A DNA stretch of 64,000 nucleotides, taken from the NCBI GenBank assembly GCA_002422085.1, contig DISZ01000018.1, positions 316,962-380,961 of the forward strand, read 5' to 3'. Origin of the DNA: Rhodobacteraceae bacterium UBA6197 (lineage in GTDB: Bacteria; Pseudomonadota; Alphaproteobacteria; Rhodobacterales; Rhodobacteraceae). Position numbers and translations under genes: made by a program. Within the stretch, counting starts at the first letter, position 1; every line of letters starts with the position of its first letter. Under the pieces are notes generated by a model. The model searched no databases. It worked only from the letters and a program-made list of their open reading frames with translations, and was not told where the DNA came from. This document shows positions 1 through 9,600 of this stretch, one piece after another.

Positions 1-125
1 GACGGCCCCAGGCCGGGCAGCGCGCCGATGATCGTGCCCATGAAGCACCCGACAACCGCCAGAAACAGCGATAACGGTGTCAGCGCCACAGAAAACCCGA
101 GTCCAAGATTTGAAAGTAGTTCCAT
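1..125 (-). CDS. tctA: Tripartite tricarboxylate transporter permease TctA, N-terminal part (cut by window edge)
   Basis: Only the first 41 codons lie in the window; the gene continues beyond base 1. The visible start encodes a hydrophobic helix followed by a glycine/proline motif (GALPGLGP), which is the conserved N-terminal loop of TctA, the large membrane subunit of tripartite tricarboxylate transporters. The ATG is at 123-125 and the gene follows tctB on the same strand with a 15-base gap. In the family, TctA with TctB moves citrate-like carboxylates delivered by the periplasmic TctC. The identification rests on this motif plus the tctCB neighbours. Confidence 0.8.
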   Translation of the reverse strand, partial: MELLSNLGLGFSVALTPLSLFLAVVGCFMGTIIGALPGLGP

Positions 126-140
126 TCGCCCCGCCCCTCC

Positions 141-581
141 TCAGCCGAAGATTGCCTTGGGCAGGCCGACAAGCCCCAGACCCAGGCCGAATTTGAACAA
201 GACGTAAAGCCCACCCGACAGACCCAGACCGGTCAGCAGCGCCGGGCCGCGTCGGGGCGTGATCTGATAGGACAAGACCCCTGCCGCAATGGCGGTCGGG
301 ATCAGGAAGCCCATCGGTTTGAGCGCATAGGCATAACCGATCAGCACCGACAGCGCGAAACCCAACCGCAAGAAGGTCTCGACCCCCGGCCAAACAGGGT
401 CTGCGTCGGGCTTCAACACAACAACAAACGAAGCCAGAAGCGCCACTCCGCCAATAATCAGCGGAAAGGTCTTCGACCCCACCGGGTCGGTCAGGAAGCT
501 GGTCTGCATCGCAAGGGCGCTGGCAATGAATGCCAGCGCCACCGCGATCACGACCAGACCAAAGATCCGGTCAGAGGCCAT
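141..581 (-). CDS. tctB: Tripartite tricarboxylate transporter small membrane subunit TctB
   Basis: A 146-residue protein with four hydrophobic segments (about residues 8-25, 40-56, 72-100 and 112-140), the normal size and topology of TctB. The small subunit sits with TctA in the inner membrane and is needed for carboxylate uptake. It lies between tctC and tctA, sharing one base with the end of tctC (stop-start junction at 581), so the three genes are probably one operon transcribed leftward. The substrate cannot be read from the sequence. Confidence 0.85.
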   Translation of the reverse strand: MASDRIFGLVVIAVALAFIASALAMQTSFLTDPVGSKTFPLIIGGVALLASFVVVLKPDADPVWPGVETFLRLGFALSVLIGYAYALKPMGFLIPTAIAAGVLSYQITPRRGPALLTGLGLSGGLYVLFKFGLGLGLVGLPKAIFG

Positions 582-1546
582 TACTGGATAACCCCGATTT
601 CCTTCGAAAGCTCGGTGGTTTCGGCAATCACGCCATCGACCCAGCTTTGGAAGTCATTTCCGACAAGCGTGAACGGCGCCAGACCGTTCGACTTCATCAC
701 CTCTTGCCACTCGGCGCTGTCGGCAACGGCCTGCAGCTTCGAGGCCCACATCGTGAAGGCGTCGTCAGAGATCCCCTTGGGAACGTAAAGCCCGCGCCAG
801 TTGACCGCGATCACATCAAAACCCTGCTCTTTCGCGGTCGGGATATCTTCGAAACCCGGCACCCGTTCGTTGGTCATGACCGCAAGCACACGCACGTCAC
901 CCGACTTGATAAAGCCAATGATCTCGGACATGTCGCCGGTCATTGCCTGAGTGTGCCCCCCGATGGTCTGGGTGATCGCATCCGCGCCGCCATCGACGCC
1001 AATATACTTGATGGCGCGCACGTCGTCGAAACCGGCTTTCTTGAGGATCTGAAGGGGTTTCATGTGGTCAAAACCACCTGCCGCCGAGCCTCCGGCAAAA
1101 GTAACCGACGCCGGATCGGCCTTGATCGCCTCGACCATGTCGGTCAGGTTCTGCCACGGGCTGTCCTTGGCAACCACGATCACGCCGGGATCGGCGCCGA
1201 TCGCGCCGACAAAACGCACCTGATCGGCGGTCGCACCGCCAAAGGCGTTCTGGGCAAGGCGGGTCGTGGTGGCCGAAGACGCCGCGACGATCAGGTCGTC
1301 GTCGGTATTGCGCTCGTTCACCACGTTCGAGAACGCCAGACCGCCACCGGCGCCGGCCATGTTGGTGACCTGAACCGGGTTCGGGACCAGTTTGAGGTCA
1401 TAAAGGATCTTGCCCACCTGACGGCAGGTAAAATCCCAGCCGCCGCCCGCATTCGCCGGGGCGATACATTCGGTTGCCATGGCCTGCGATGCGCCAAGGC
1501 TGATTAGCGCGCTGGTTCCCAGCGCCAAAAGACGGGTGAAATTCAT
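581..1546 (-). CDS. tctC: Tripartite tricarboxylate transporter substrate-binding protein TctC
   Basis: A 321-residue periplasmic binding protein of the Bug/TctC family. An N-terminal signal peptide (about residues 1-24, ending near SQAMA) is followed by the family's ligand loop near ANAGGGWD and by a conserved AGGGLAF segment. An upstream in-frame ATG exists six codons earlier, but the ATG at 1544-1546 has a good ribosome site (GGGAGGA) eight bases before it, so I chose it. The protein captures a carboxylate ligand and hands it to TctAB. It is divergent from the tctDE regulators, which most likely control it. Confidence 0.88.
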   Translation of the reverse strand: MNFTRLLALGTSALISLGASQAMATECIAPANAGGGWDFTCRQVGKILYDLKLVPNPVQVTNMAGAGGGLAFSNVVNERNTDDDLIVAASSATTTRLAQNAFGGATADQVRFVGAIGADPGVIVVAKDSPWQNLTDMVEAIKADPASVTFAGGSAAGGFDHMKPLQILKKAGFDDVRAIKYIGVDGGADAITQTIGGHTQAMTGDMSEIIGFIKSGDVRVLAVMTNERVPGFEDIPTAKEQGFDVIAVNWRGLYVPKGISDDAFTMWASKLQAVADSAEWQEVMKSNGLAPFTLVGNDFQSWVDGVIAETTELSKEIGVIQ

Positions 1547-1633
1547 CGGTGTCCTCCCAGACAATTACTGCTGAAGCCGTCGCGCCATTGGCGGGCGCAA
1601 ACACTTGCTTGCAGGTTGCGACGATTTGTCCGA

Positions 1634-1650
1634 AACCTGACATCAACCTG
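1634..1650 (+). promoter_or_regulatory. Direct repeat AACCTG with 11-base period, candidate TctD operator
   Basis: In the 128-base divergent gap between tctC and tctD, AACCTG occurs at 1634-1639 and again at 1645-1650. The inverted form CAGGTT lies at 1612-1617. OmpR/PhoB-type regulators, the family of TctD, usually bind tandem half-sites one helical turn apart, so this pair is a plausible operator. The repeat is seen directly; its role is inferred. Confidence 0.35.
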
Positions 1651-1674
1651 TCACGCACGATAAAAGGGTCTTTC

Positions 1675-2340
1675 ATGCGGTTCCTGATGATCGAGGACAG
1701 CGCCGATCTGGCGCAGTCGGTTGCCGAAAGGCTGCGGCTGGATGGCCATGCCGTCGATCACGCCGGGTCTTTGGCCGACGCCGAAGACTGCCTGTCGGCC
1801 GCGCCTTATGATTTGATTTTGCTGGACCTTTCTTTGCCAGATGGCGATGGGCGTGATTTCCTGATCCGCCAAAGGCGCGCCCGACGCGATGTGCCGATCA
1901 TCGTGATGACGGCGCGCGCCGGGGTGGCCGACCGGGTCGATGTTCTGGATCTTGGCGCCGATGACTATGTGACAAAACCGTTCGATTTCGCCGAACTGGA
2001 AGCCCGATGCCGGGCCGTTCTGCGCCGTCGCGGAGGAGCCACGCAGACGGTGCAGCGATTCGCGGGATTCACTTTCAACCCCTTGACCGCACAAGTCGTG
2101 ATCGCCAATGAGCCGCGCGAACTGCGCAACCGAGAACTGCGCCTGCTGGAGATTCTGCTGGCCGCGCCAGACCGGATCTTTTCCAAGGCGCAGTTGTGCG
2201 ACCGGCTGTTTTCCTACGCCGAAAGCGTCAGCGACAACGCGATCGAGGTCTATATCGCGCGGCTGCGCAAAAAGCTGGAAGGCTCGGGTGCGCGGATCGA
2301 AACGGTCCGCGGATTGGGCTATCGGATAAGCGCGGGATGA
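1675..2340 (+). CDS. tctD: Response regulator TctD (OmpR family)
   Basis: A 221-residue two-domain response regulator. The receiver domain (about 1-115) carries the acidic pair E7/D8, the phosphoacceptor D51 in LLDLSLPDGDG, T79 and K101. The C-terminal half (about 125-220) is an OmpR-type winged helix ending in RGLGYRI. The frame stays open upstream to 1549, but the ATG at 1675 starts the canonical receiver strand. It overlaps tctE by four bases (ATGA). It probably activates the divergent tctCBA operon when the matching carboxylate is present, by analogy with TctD of Salmonella. Confidence 0.88.
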   Translation: MRFLMIEDSADLAQSVAERLRLDGHAVDHAGSLADAEDCLSAAPYDLILLDLSLPDGDGRDFLIRQRRARRDVPIIVMTARAGVADRVDVLDLGADDYVTKPFDFAELEARCRAVLRRRGGATQTVQRFAGFTFNPLTAQVVIANEPRELRNRELRLLEILLAAPDRIFSKAQLCDRLFSYAESVSDNAIEVYIARLRKKLEGSGARIETVRGLGYRISAG

Positions 2341-3722
2341 AGCGCACAGGCGCCATATCGTTGCGAAAGCGGCTGGTATTGCAGCTTTTGGCGCTGGCAG
2401 CGGCGCTTGCCGTCTTGCTCTATGTCACGGTTCGCACTGTTGCCGGAGACGCCGCCGAGGAAACCTTGGACGGGGTGCTGGGCGCGGCGACACTAGCCAT
2501 TGCAGACGAGTTGCGCGGCGGCGAGGACGGCGTTTCCATCGATCTGCCGCACGAGGCATTTTCGATCCTTGGCTCGATCAGTCAGGACCGGATCTTTTAC
2601 CGTATCGCGGTGGGTGAGGTCACTGTGACCGGCTATGACGACCTGCCCGCACCGGCGCGAAAGCTGGGCTCGGGGCTGGCCAGCCCGGTATTTTACACCC
2701 TGCCCTACCGACAGACGCAGGTTCGCGTCGCGGCGGTCGAGCGGGTGGTTCTGGCCGACAACGCCCCCGTGGCGGTGACGGTGATGGTGGCGCAGACCCG
2801 CACCGGACAAGACACCATTGCCGCACGGGTAGCGAACCGCGCCGCCGGGCTGGGGTTGGGGGTATTCGCGCTGGCCGCGATCTTGTCGATGATCACCGCT
2901 GGCTCGGTTCTGCGCCCGATCGACCGGCTGGCCGAGGCGGTTGGCCGGCGTGGCCCGCGCGATTTGCGCAGCGTCGATCACCCCTCGCCGGCGGAACTGG
3001 TGCCGCTGATTACCGCACTGAATGGGTTTATTGCCCGGCTGCGCGCCGCCTTGACGCGCACCGAGACCTTTATCACCGAGGCCGCCCATCATATTCGCAC
3101 GCCCCTCGCCACGGTTCGCGCCAAGGCTGAAATCGCGCTTCGCCGCGCCGAAACCGAAGAGGCGCGTGACACGCTGCGTGCGGTCATCCGGTCGGTCGAG
3201 GAAAGCGCGCGCTCGGCCAGCCAGCTTCTGGACCATGCGACGGTGGTCTACCGATCAGACCGGCTGGCACGCGAACCTGTCGATCTGGGCAAGCTGGTCG
3301 CGGGGGTCGCACAAAGCTTTGCACCCACTGCCGAGTTGAAAGATCTGGCAATCCGCACCCAAGGCCTTGAGGCTGCCGTCACCGTGACGGGCGACCGTTT
3401 GCTGCTGGAAAGCGCCTTGCGCAACCTGATGGACAATGCGGTGAAATATTCGCCTCCAGACGAGGAAATCTTGATTTCGCTGGAGGTCGTTGACGGATTG
3501 GCGCGGGTCGCGGTGTCAGATCGTGGGCGCGGCCTTTCGGGGGTGAATCAGGCGGAACTGACGCGGCGCTTTGCGCGCGGCGGCAATGTGAGGGATATTG
3601 TCGGCTCGGGTCTGGGTCTGACGATTGTCGATGAGGTCACAGCGGCCCATGGGGGGCGACTGGACCTGTCTGAACACGCGGAGGGTGGCACATGCGCGGC
3701 GCTTTTCTTGCCCTTGGGTTGA
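2337..3722 (+). CDS. tctE: Sensor histidine kinase TctE
   Basis: A 461-residue membrane histidine kinase. There is a transmembrane helix at about 12-34, a periplasmic domain at about 35-168, a second helix at about 170-190 and then the cytoplasmic kinase. H251, in a segment read as AHHIRTP, is the likely phosphoacceptor. The N box (NLMDNAVKYSP), G1 (DRGRGL) and G2 (GSGLGL) follow. The TctE-type periplasmic domain senses tricarboxylates in known members. Translation is coupled to tctD by ATGA overlap, and the last 31 bases overlap the next gene, a binding protein. Confidence 0.87.
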   Translation: MKRTGAISLRKRLVLQLLALAAALAVLLYVTVRTVAGDAAEETLDGVLGAATLAIADELRGGEDGVSIDLPHEAFSILGSISQDRIFYRIAVGEVTVTGYDDLPAPARKLGSGLASPVFYTLPYRQTQVRVAAVERVVLADNAPVAVTVMVAQTRTGQDTIAARVANRAAGLGLGVFALAAILSMITAGSVLRPIDRLAEAVGRRGPRDLRSVDHPSPAELVPLITALNGFIARLRAALTRTETFITEAAHHIRTPLATVRAKAEIALRRAETEEARDTLRAVIRSVEESARSASQLLDHATVVYRSDRLAREPVDLGKLVAGVAQSFAPTAELKDLAIRTQGLEAAVTVTGDRLLLESALRNLMDNAVKYSPPDEEILISLEVVDGLARVAVSDRGRGLSGVNQAELTRRFARGGNVRDIVGSGLGLTIVDEVTAAHGGRLDLSEHAEGGTCAALFLPLG

Positions 3723-4726
3723 TGCTTGCCGGGTTGCTGCCCGCGCATGGTTTTGAGGTTGAAGAAGAGGCCAGCTTTGCCGCTCCGGGCCCCGAGGTCG
3801 CGGTTCTGCGGGTGCTTTCAACCACTGACACGCAGATCATGGCGCCGGTGATCGCCGGGTTTCAGGCGGTGAACCGGGGCATCACGATTCACTACACCGT
3901 CGCCAACAGCCAGCAGGTTCAGGCCGCGATTGTGACCGATGGCGCGGCCTATGACCTTGTGATCTCATCGGCAATGGACTTGCAGATGCAGCTTGCCAAT
4001 GATGGTTTCGCCTTGCCGTGGCAGTCCGAGCGCACCACCGCCCTGCCCGGCTGGGCGCGCTGGCAAGACACCCTGTTTGCCTTTGCGCAAGAACCCGTCG
4101 TGCTGATCGCCGCACGCAGTGTCTTTGACGGGCTGGCGCCACCGCGCACCCGGCGTGAACTGACGGCCTTGCTGCGCGACTACCCTGAACGGTTTCGCGG
4201 CCGGATCGGCACCTATGACCCGGAACGCTCGGGGGCGGGCTATCTGTTCGCCACGCAGGACGCGCGGCTTTCCGATACGTTCTGGCGGCTGGCCGAGGTA
4301 ATGGGCGGGCTGGAACCGGTGCTTTACGACAGCACCGCGCCGATGATCAACGATCTGAAGGCGGGGCGGCTGGTGTTGGCCTACAACGTTCTTGGCAGCT
4401 ATGCCGCACCGCGCCTTGCCGGGGATGACAGCACCATGTTGATCGAGCTTGAGGACCATACGCTGACCCTTTTGCGCACCGCGCTGATCCCGCGCGCGGC
4501 CAGATCTCCCGTTTTGGGCGGCACGTTTCTGGACTATCTTCTCGGGCCCTCGGGGCGTGCGCTGATCGCGTCCGAGGCCGGTCTGCCGCCCATCGACGAG
4601 GCGGCGCTGGCCGCGCAACCTCATCTGCGGCCGATCCGGCTTGACCCCGGATTGCTGGTCTATCTTGACGCGCTCAAGCGGCGCGCCTTTCTGGAAGAGT
4701 GGCGCGCCGCATTGATCCAGCCTTAG
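3692..4726 (+). CDS. Periplasmic ABC-type substrate-binding protein linked to TctDE
   Basis: A 344-residue secreted protein: signal peptide at about residues 1-20 (cleavage near PAHG), then a two-lobed extracellular solute-binding fold of the iron/spermidine/phosphoglycerate-regulator type. The ATG at 3692 lies inside tctE, a 31-base overlap that implies co-translation. No ABC permease or ATPase gene accompanies it. Binding proteins encoded with a kinase and lacking a transporter, such as PgtC, act as ligand co-sensors, so it may present a ligand to TctE. This role is inferred; an orphan transport component is the alternative. Confidence 0.7.
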   Translation: MRGAFLALGLMLAGLLPAHGFEVEEEASFAAPGPEVAVLRVLSTTDTQIMAPVIAGFQAVNRGITIHYTVANSQQVQAAIVTDGAAYDLVISSAMDLQMQLANDGFALPWQSERTTALPGWARWQDTLFAFAQEPVVLIAARSVFDGLAPPRTRRELTALLRDYPERFRGRIGTYDPERSGAGYLFATQDARLSDTFWRLAEVMGGLEPVLYDSTAPMINDLKAGRLVLAYNVLGSYAAPRLAGDDSTMLIELEDHTLTLLRTALIPRAARSPVLGGTFLDYLLGPSGRALIASEAGLPPIDEAALAAQPHLRPIRLDPGLLVYLDALKRRAFLEEWRAALIQP

Positions 4727-4838
4727 CGCGATCACTTTTTGGCTAAGGCGGGCCAAACCCCACCTGTCAAAGGCAAGGGCACTGGAAAACCGCGCCGAAT
4801 ACTGCGACTCTGCAGGCGGTGTGTTCGGGGGAACGGGA

Positions 4839-6650
4839 ATGGTTCAGCGCAAGGTGCGACTGTTGGCGACAGGCTTGGTGACGGGAGCCGCTGTTTTGGC
4901 GCTTTTCATACAATCGGCCTCGGCGCTGGACTTCACATTCGAGACGCCCGGCGCAGACAAGGCGCTGCGCAATCTTCTGGCCGGCGCGTCGCTGACGCGC
5001 GAGGCGGGGCGCGCCAAGGCCGAGGACCCGCAAGAGATTTTCGCCGCCGCCCGGGCCGACTATGCCCGACTTTTGGGCGCGCTTTATTCCGAAGGCTACT
5101 ATTCCGGCACGATCTCGATCTTGTTGGACGGCCGCGAGGCGGCGGCCATTGCGCCGCTGGATGCCCCCGCCTCGGTTCACAAGGTAACGATGCGCATCAC
5201 CCCCGGCCCGCGCTTTGCGTTTTCGCGCGCGACCATAGCGCCCCTGGCCAAAAAGACCGAACTGCCCCCCGGCTATGCGCCAGGCGAGGTGGCAAAATCG
5301 GGCGAAATCGTGGCCGCGGCCACAGCCGGGGTCGAAGGTTGGCGCAATCAGGGCTATGCCAAAGCCGCCGTAACAGGCCAGCAGATCACCGCCGATCACC
5401 GCGCCAAGACACTGGCTGCCGATATTGCGCTGGATGCCGGCCCGCGGGTGCGGTTCGGGCAATTGACGATGCAGGGATATCAGCGGATGGACCCGCGCCG
5501 TCTGGCCAAGATCGCCGGGTATCCGACCGGCAAGATCTTTGATCCGGCCAAGCTTGACGAAGTTCGCGCCCGTTTGCGCCGGACCGAGATCTTCAGCTCG
5601 GTCACCGTAACCGAGGCCGAGACCCTAAGCCCCGGCCCAAGCCTCGATGCGCTGCTTGAGGTGGTGGAAAACAAGCCCCGCCGCATTGGCTTTGGCGGAG
5701 AGCTGTCCAGCCTCGACGGGTTGACCGTCTCGGGATACTGGCTGCATCGCAACCTTTTGGGGGGCGGAGAACGGCTCCGCGTCGATGCGGAGGTCGCCGG
5801 AATTGGCGGTGCTTCGGGTGGATCGGACTTTACTCTGGGCGCCCGTATCGAGCGGCCCGCAACACTATCGCCCGATACGTCGGCCTATATCGAGTCGAGC
5901 ATCGATCAACTGGACGAGGTTGACTATTCCTCGAAGGGCTTTTCCGTGGGCGTGGGTCTGACCCATATCTTCAACCCGCGCCTAACGGGTGAATTTGGTG
6001 TCAGCTACAGCTGGACCGAGGTTACGGACGCCTTTTCGATCACACGCTATCGGCAGTTGGCGTTGCCGACGAACCTGACGTGGGACAACCGCGACGTGCC
6101 GCTTGATGCCACCAAGGGCTATTACCTTGCGGCCGACGCGACGCCGTTTCTCGGTTTCGGGTCGACCGGGTCGGGGGCACAGCTGAAGGCTGATCTGCGG
6201 GCCTATCGGGCGCTTGGCTCTGGGCGCTTTGTGTTGGCGGGCCGGGCACAGTTGGGTGCGGTGGTGGGTTCGGGGCTACTGGAAACCCCGCGCGAATATC
6301 TGTTCTACTCGGGCGGCGGCGGCACGGTGCGGGGACAGCCCTATCAGTCGCTGGGGGTGAATGTTCTGCGCGGCGGCGATCTGCGCACCGGCGGCACAAA
6401 GTTTCTGGGGCTTTCGGCTGAACTGCGCGCCGATGTGACCGACAAGATAGGTGTCGTTGCGTTTTATGATGCGGGCCGGATCGGTGCCGCCGATTTCTTT
6501 GACGATTCCGGCGATTGGCACGCAGGCGCCGGGGTCGGGCTGCGCTACAATACCGGGATCGGTCCGATCCGCTTTGACGTGGCCGGGCCGGTCGGGGGCA
6601 ATACTGGAAGCGGGGTGCAAGTCTACCTCGGGATCGGACAGGCCTTCTGA
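4839..6650 (+). CDS. tamA: Translocation and assembly module outer-membrane protein TamA
   Basis: A 603-residue Omp85-family protein. A signal peptide (about 1-32, ending near ASA) is followed by POTRA-like repeats (about 40-260) and a 16-strand beta barrel ending in an aromatic residue (GIGQAF), typical of an outer-membrane barrel. A GTG 18 bases upstream is also in frame, but the ATG at 4839 has a GGGGGAA ribosome site at usable spacing. TamA works with TamB in assembly of outer-membrane proteins or in lipid transport. Its stop shares one base with the tamB start (TGATG), so the two are translationally coupled. Confidence 0.9.
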   Translation: MVQRKVRLLATGLVTGAAVLALFIQSASALDFTFETPGADKALRNLLAGASLTREAGRAKAEDPQEIFAAARADYARLLGALYSEGYYSGTISILLDGREAAAIAPLDAPASVHKVTMRITPGPRFAFSRATIAPLAKKTELPPGYAPGEVAKSGEIVAAATAGVEGWRNQGYAKAAVTGQQITADHRAKTLAADIALDAGPRVRFGQLTMQGYQRMDPRRLAKIAGYPTGKIFDPAKLDEVRARLRRTEIFSSVTVTEAETLSPGPSLDALLEVVENKPRRIGFGGELSSLDGLTVSGYWLHRNLLGGGERLRVDAEVAGIGGASGGSDFTLGARIERPATLSPDTSAYIESSIDQLDEVDYSSKGFSVGVGLTHIFNPRLTGEFGVSYSWTEVTDAFSITRYRQLALPTNLTWDNRDVPLDATKGYYLAADATPFLGFGSTGSGAQLKADLRAYRALGSGRFVLAGRAQLGAVVGSGLLETPREYLFYSGGGGTVRGQPYQSLGVNVLRGGDLRTGGTKFLGLSAELRADVTDKIGVVAFYDAGRIGAADFFDDSGDWHAGAGVGLRYNTGIGPIRFDVAGPVGGNTGSGVQVYLGIGQAF

Positions 6651-9600
6651 TGCGCGGGTATTTCCTGGCCATTGCGCTGTGCCTCTTGCCGCTGTCTGCC
6701 GCCGCACAGGACACGCAAACAGAGCGTGATCGCAGCTATCTGACCGGACTTTTGGAGGACAACCTTTCGGGTTCTGGCCGCACCATCCTGATCGACGGGT
6801 TTGCTGGGGCATTGTCGTCGCGCGCCACATTCGATCAGATGACCATCGCGGATGACGCGGGGGTCTGGCTTACGATCAACAAGGGTGCCATCTCGTGGAG
6901 TCGCAGCGCGCTTTTGTCCGGCAAGGTCGAGATCGCCGAATTGTCGGCCGAGGAAATTCTGGTGCCGCGCCTGCCGGGTTCGGATGCCACGGGCGCGCCC
7001 GCCCCCGAGGCCAAGCCCTTTGCCCTACCTGAACTGCCGGTCTCGGTTTCGATCGGCAAGATCAGCGCCGGGCGCGTCAGCTTGGGCGAACCGCTGTTCG
7101 GGGCGGCGGCAGAGGTGTCGCTTGCTGGCTCATTGCAGCTTGCGGATGGCGAGGCCAACACCACGCTGTCCATTACGCGGATTGATGGGCGCGACGGGAC
7201 GCTGACGCTGACCGGCGCCTATACGAACGCCACCCGCACCTTGGCGCTGGATTTGCTGGTATCAGAGGGTGCCGACGGCATTGCCGCCAATCTGATCGGA
7301 CTGCCGGGCAAGCCTGCAGTGTCGCTGGCGGTTGCCGGAACCGGGCCGATCGACGATTTCACCGCCGACATTCGGCTGACTTCGGACCGCAAACCGCGAC
7401 TTGCTGGCAAGGTGGTGCTGAAAACCATCGACGGCGCGCAAGGCTTCAGCGCCAACCTGGGCGGCGACATCGCGCCGCTGCTGCCCGTCGAATATCAGGG
7501 CTTTTTTGGCGATCAGGTGCAGCTTATGGCCGAGGGCACCCGGCAGGCTTCAGGGCGACTTAGCTTGCCGGTGCTCAGCATCGACTCGCAGGCGTTGAAG
7601 CTGGCGGGCTCGGTCGAGCTGTTTGCCTCGGGCCTGCCAGAGCGTGCCGATCTGTCGGTGAAGATCGGGCTGGCAAATCGCGCCGACGTGCTTTTGCCGT
7701 TGGCTGGCAACAGGACCTGGGTCAAGGCTGGCAATCTGGCGCTGGGCTATGACAAGGCCAAGGGTGACGGCTGGACGCTGCGCGGAAAACTGGACGGTTT
7801 CCGCCGGGATAGTGTCGAAATCTATAGCTTGCGGCTGTCGGGTTCGGGGCGGATCGGGCAGCTCAGCGGGCAGCCGGCGACGGTCGGCGGCACCGTCGAT
7901 TACACTGCAAGCGGCATTGCCATGGCCGATCCTGCCCTGGATCGCGCCGTGGGTCCGTTTCTGTCGGGGCGGACGTTGTTTTACTGGCAGCAAGGTGGCG
8001 CGTTGCGGCTGCCGCAGATCAAGGCGACAGGGCGCGGTTATGGGCTGGGCGGCGGCCTGACGATTGACGGGTTGGATAGCGCGATGACCGTCAGCGGACA
8101 TGCCAACCTGCGCCAGTCCGACCTTGCCTATCTGTCGGACTTGGCCGGGCGCGCCGTTTCGGGCCGCGCGGATGCGACAATCGAGGGCAGTTACAGCGCC
8201 CTGAGCGGCGCTTTTGACGGGCAGGCGCAGATTTCGGGCATCGACATCACGACAAGCCAGCCCGAGCTGGATCGAATTCTTGCCGGGCGCTCGACCATTT
8301 CAGTCTCGGCCAAGCGCGACGAAACCGGCATTTCCCTGCGCGAACTGACACTGGCAGCGCAGGCGTTGACCGGGCAGGCGCAGGGCGTTTTGCGCAGCGG
8401 CGCCAGCGATCTGACCGCGAATGTCCATTTCTCTGACCTCGCGACACTTGGGCGCGGCCTGCGTGGCGCCCTGAACGCCGATGTGCGCCTGCAAGAGACT
8501 GACGGCGCGCGGGTTTTCACACTCGAAGGCAGCGGCCGCGATCTGGCCATTGGTCAAACCGAGGTAGACCAGGTTCTGGCGGGCGAAAGCCGATTGTCAG
8601 TGCTGGCTGAAGAACGAAATGGGCGGATTCGATTGCAGTCGCTCGAATTGAGCAATCCACAGCTGGGTGCCACGGCCAAGGGCGTGCTGGACGGCGACAC
8701 CCGGCACATCGACCTTACGGCCCGGCTGGCCAATGCGGCACTGCTGGCACCCGGCTTTCCGGGGCCCGTCACCGCCGAGGGACGGCTGACCGACAATGGC
8801 ACCGCAGGCTACGGTGTTGCGCTATCGGGGACGGGCCCGGGCGGCACCAACGCCACGGTAACCGGGCAGCTGGATGCGGGCTTCAAGACCGTTGATCTGG
8901 CAATCACCGGCAGCGCGGAAACGGAGCTGGCCAATGCATTCATAGCGCCGCGCTCGATTCAGGGCCCCCTGAGTTTTGATCTGCGAATGGTGGGAAAGCC
9001 GGGGTTGGCCGCACTGACGGGGCGGGCAATCGTATCCGACGCACGCATCGTGGCGCCGACACTGGGCCTGAAGCTGGACAATGTGGGACTCGCGGTGGAT
9101 TTGGGTGCGGGTGCCGCACAGCTGTCGCTGGACGCCAGCCTTTCAACCGGCGGCACGTTGCGGGTCACCGGCCCGATCAACCTCTCCAGCCCTTATGTTG
9201 GCGACCTGAGTATCGCGCTGAACCGGCTGCGGTTGCGCGATCCGGACCTCTACGACACAAAGGTCAACGGCACTCTGGCGGTCTCCGGTCCCCTGAAGGG
9301 CGGTGCAAAGGTCGCCGGCACACTAGAGCTGCTGGACACCGAACTGCGCGTGCCCTCGACCGGGCTCGGTGGCGTCGCCGCAATCCCCGAGATGACCCAT
9401 CTTGAAGAACCCGCTCCGGTACACGCCACTCGTGCCCGCGCCGGGCTTTTGGCCGCGGCCGCGGCCGCAAAAAGCGACCCTAAAAAGGCATTTCCGCTAG
9501 ATTTGACCATCACCGCCCCCCGCCAGATCTTTGTGCGCGGCCGCGGGCTCGACGCCGAACTTGGCGGACAGTTGCGGCTGGCGGGCACCACCGCAGACGT

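Noticed and set aside
530..1507. Long plus-strand open frame (325 codons) opposite tctC
   Set aside because: It is the mirror of tctC in high-GC sequence, has no ribosome site or recognisable domain, and tctC has a signal peptide and family motifs.
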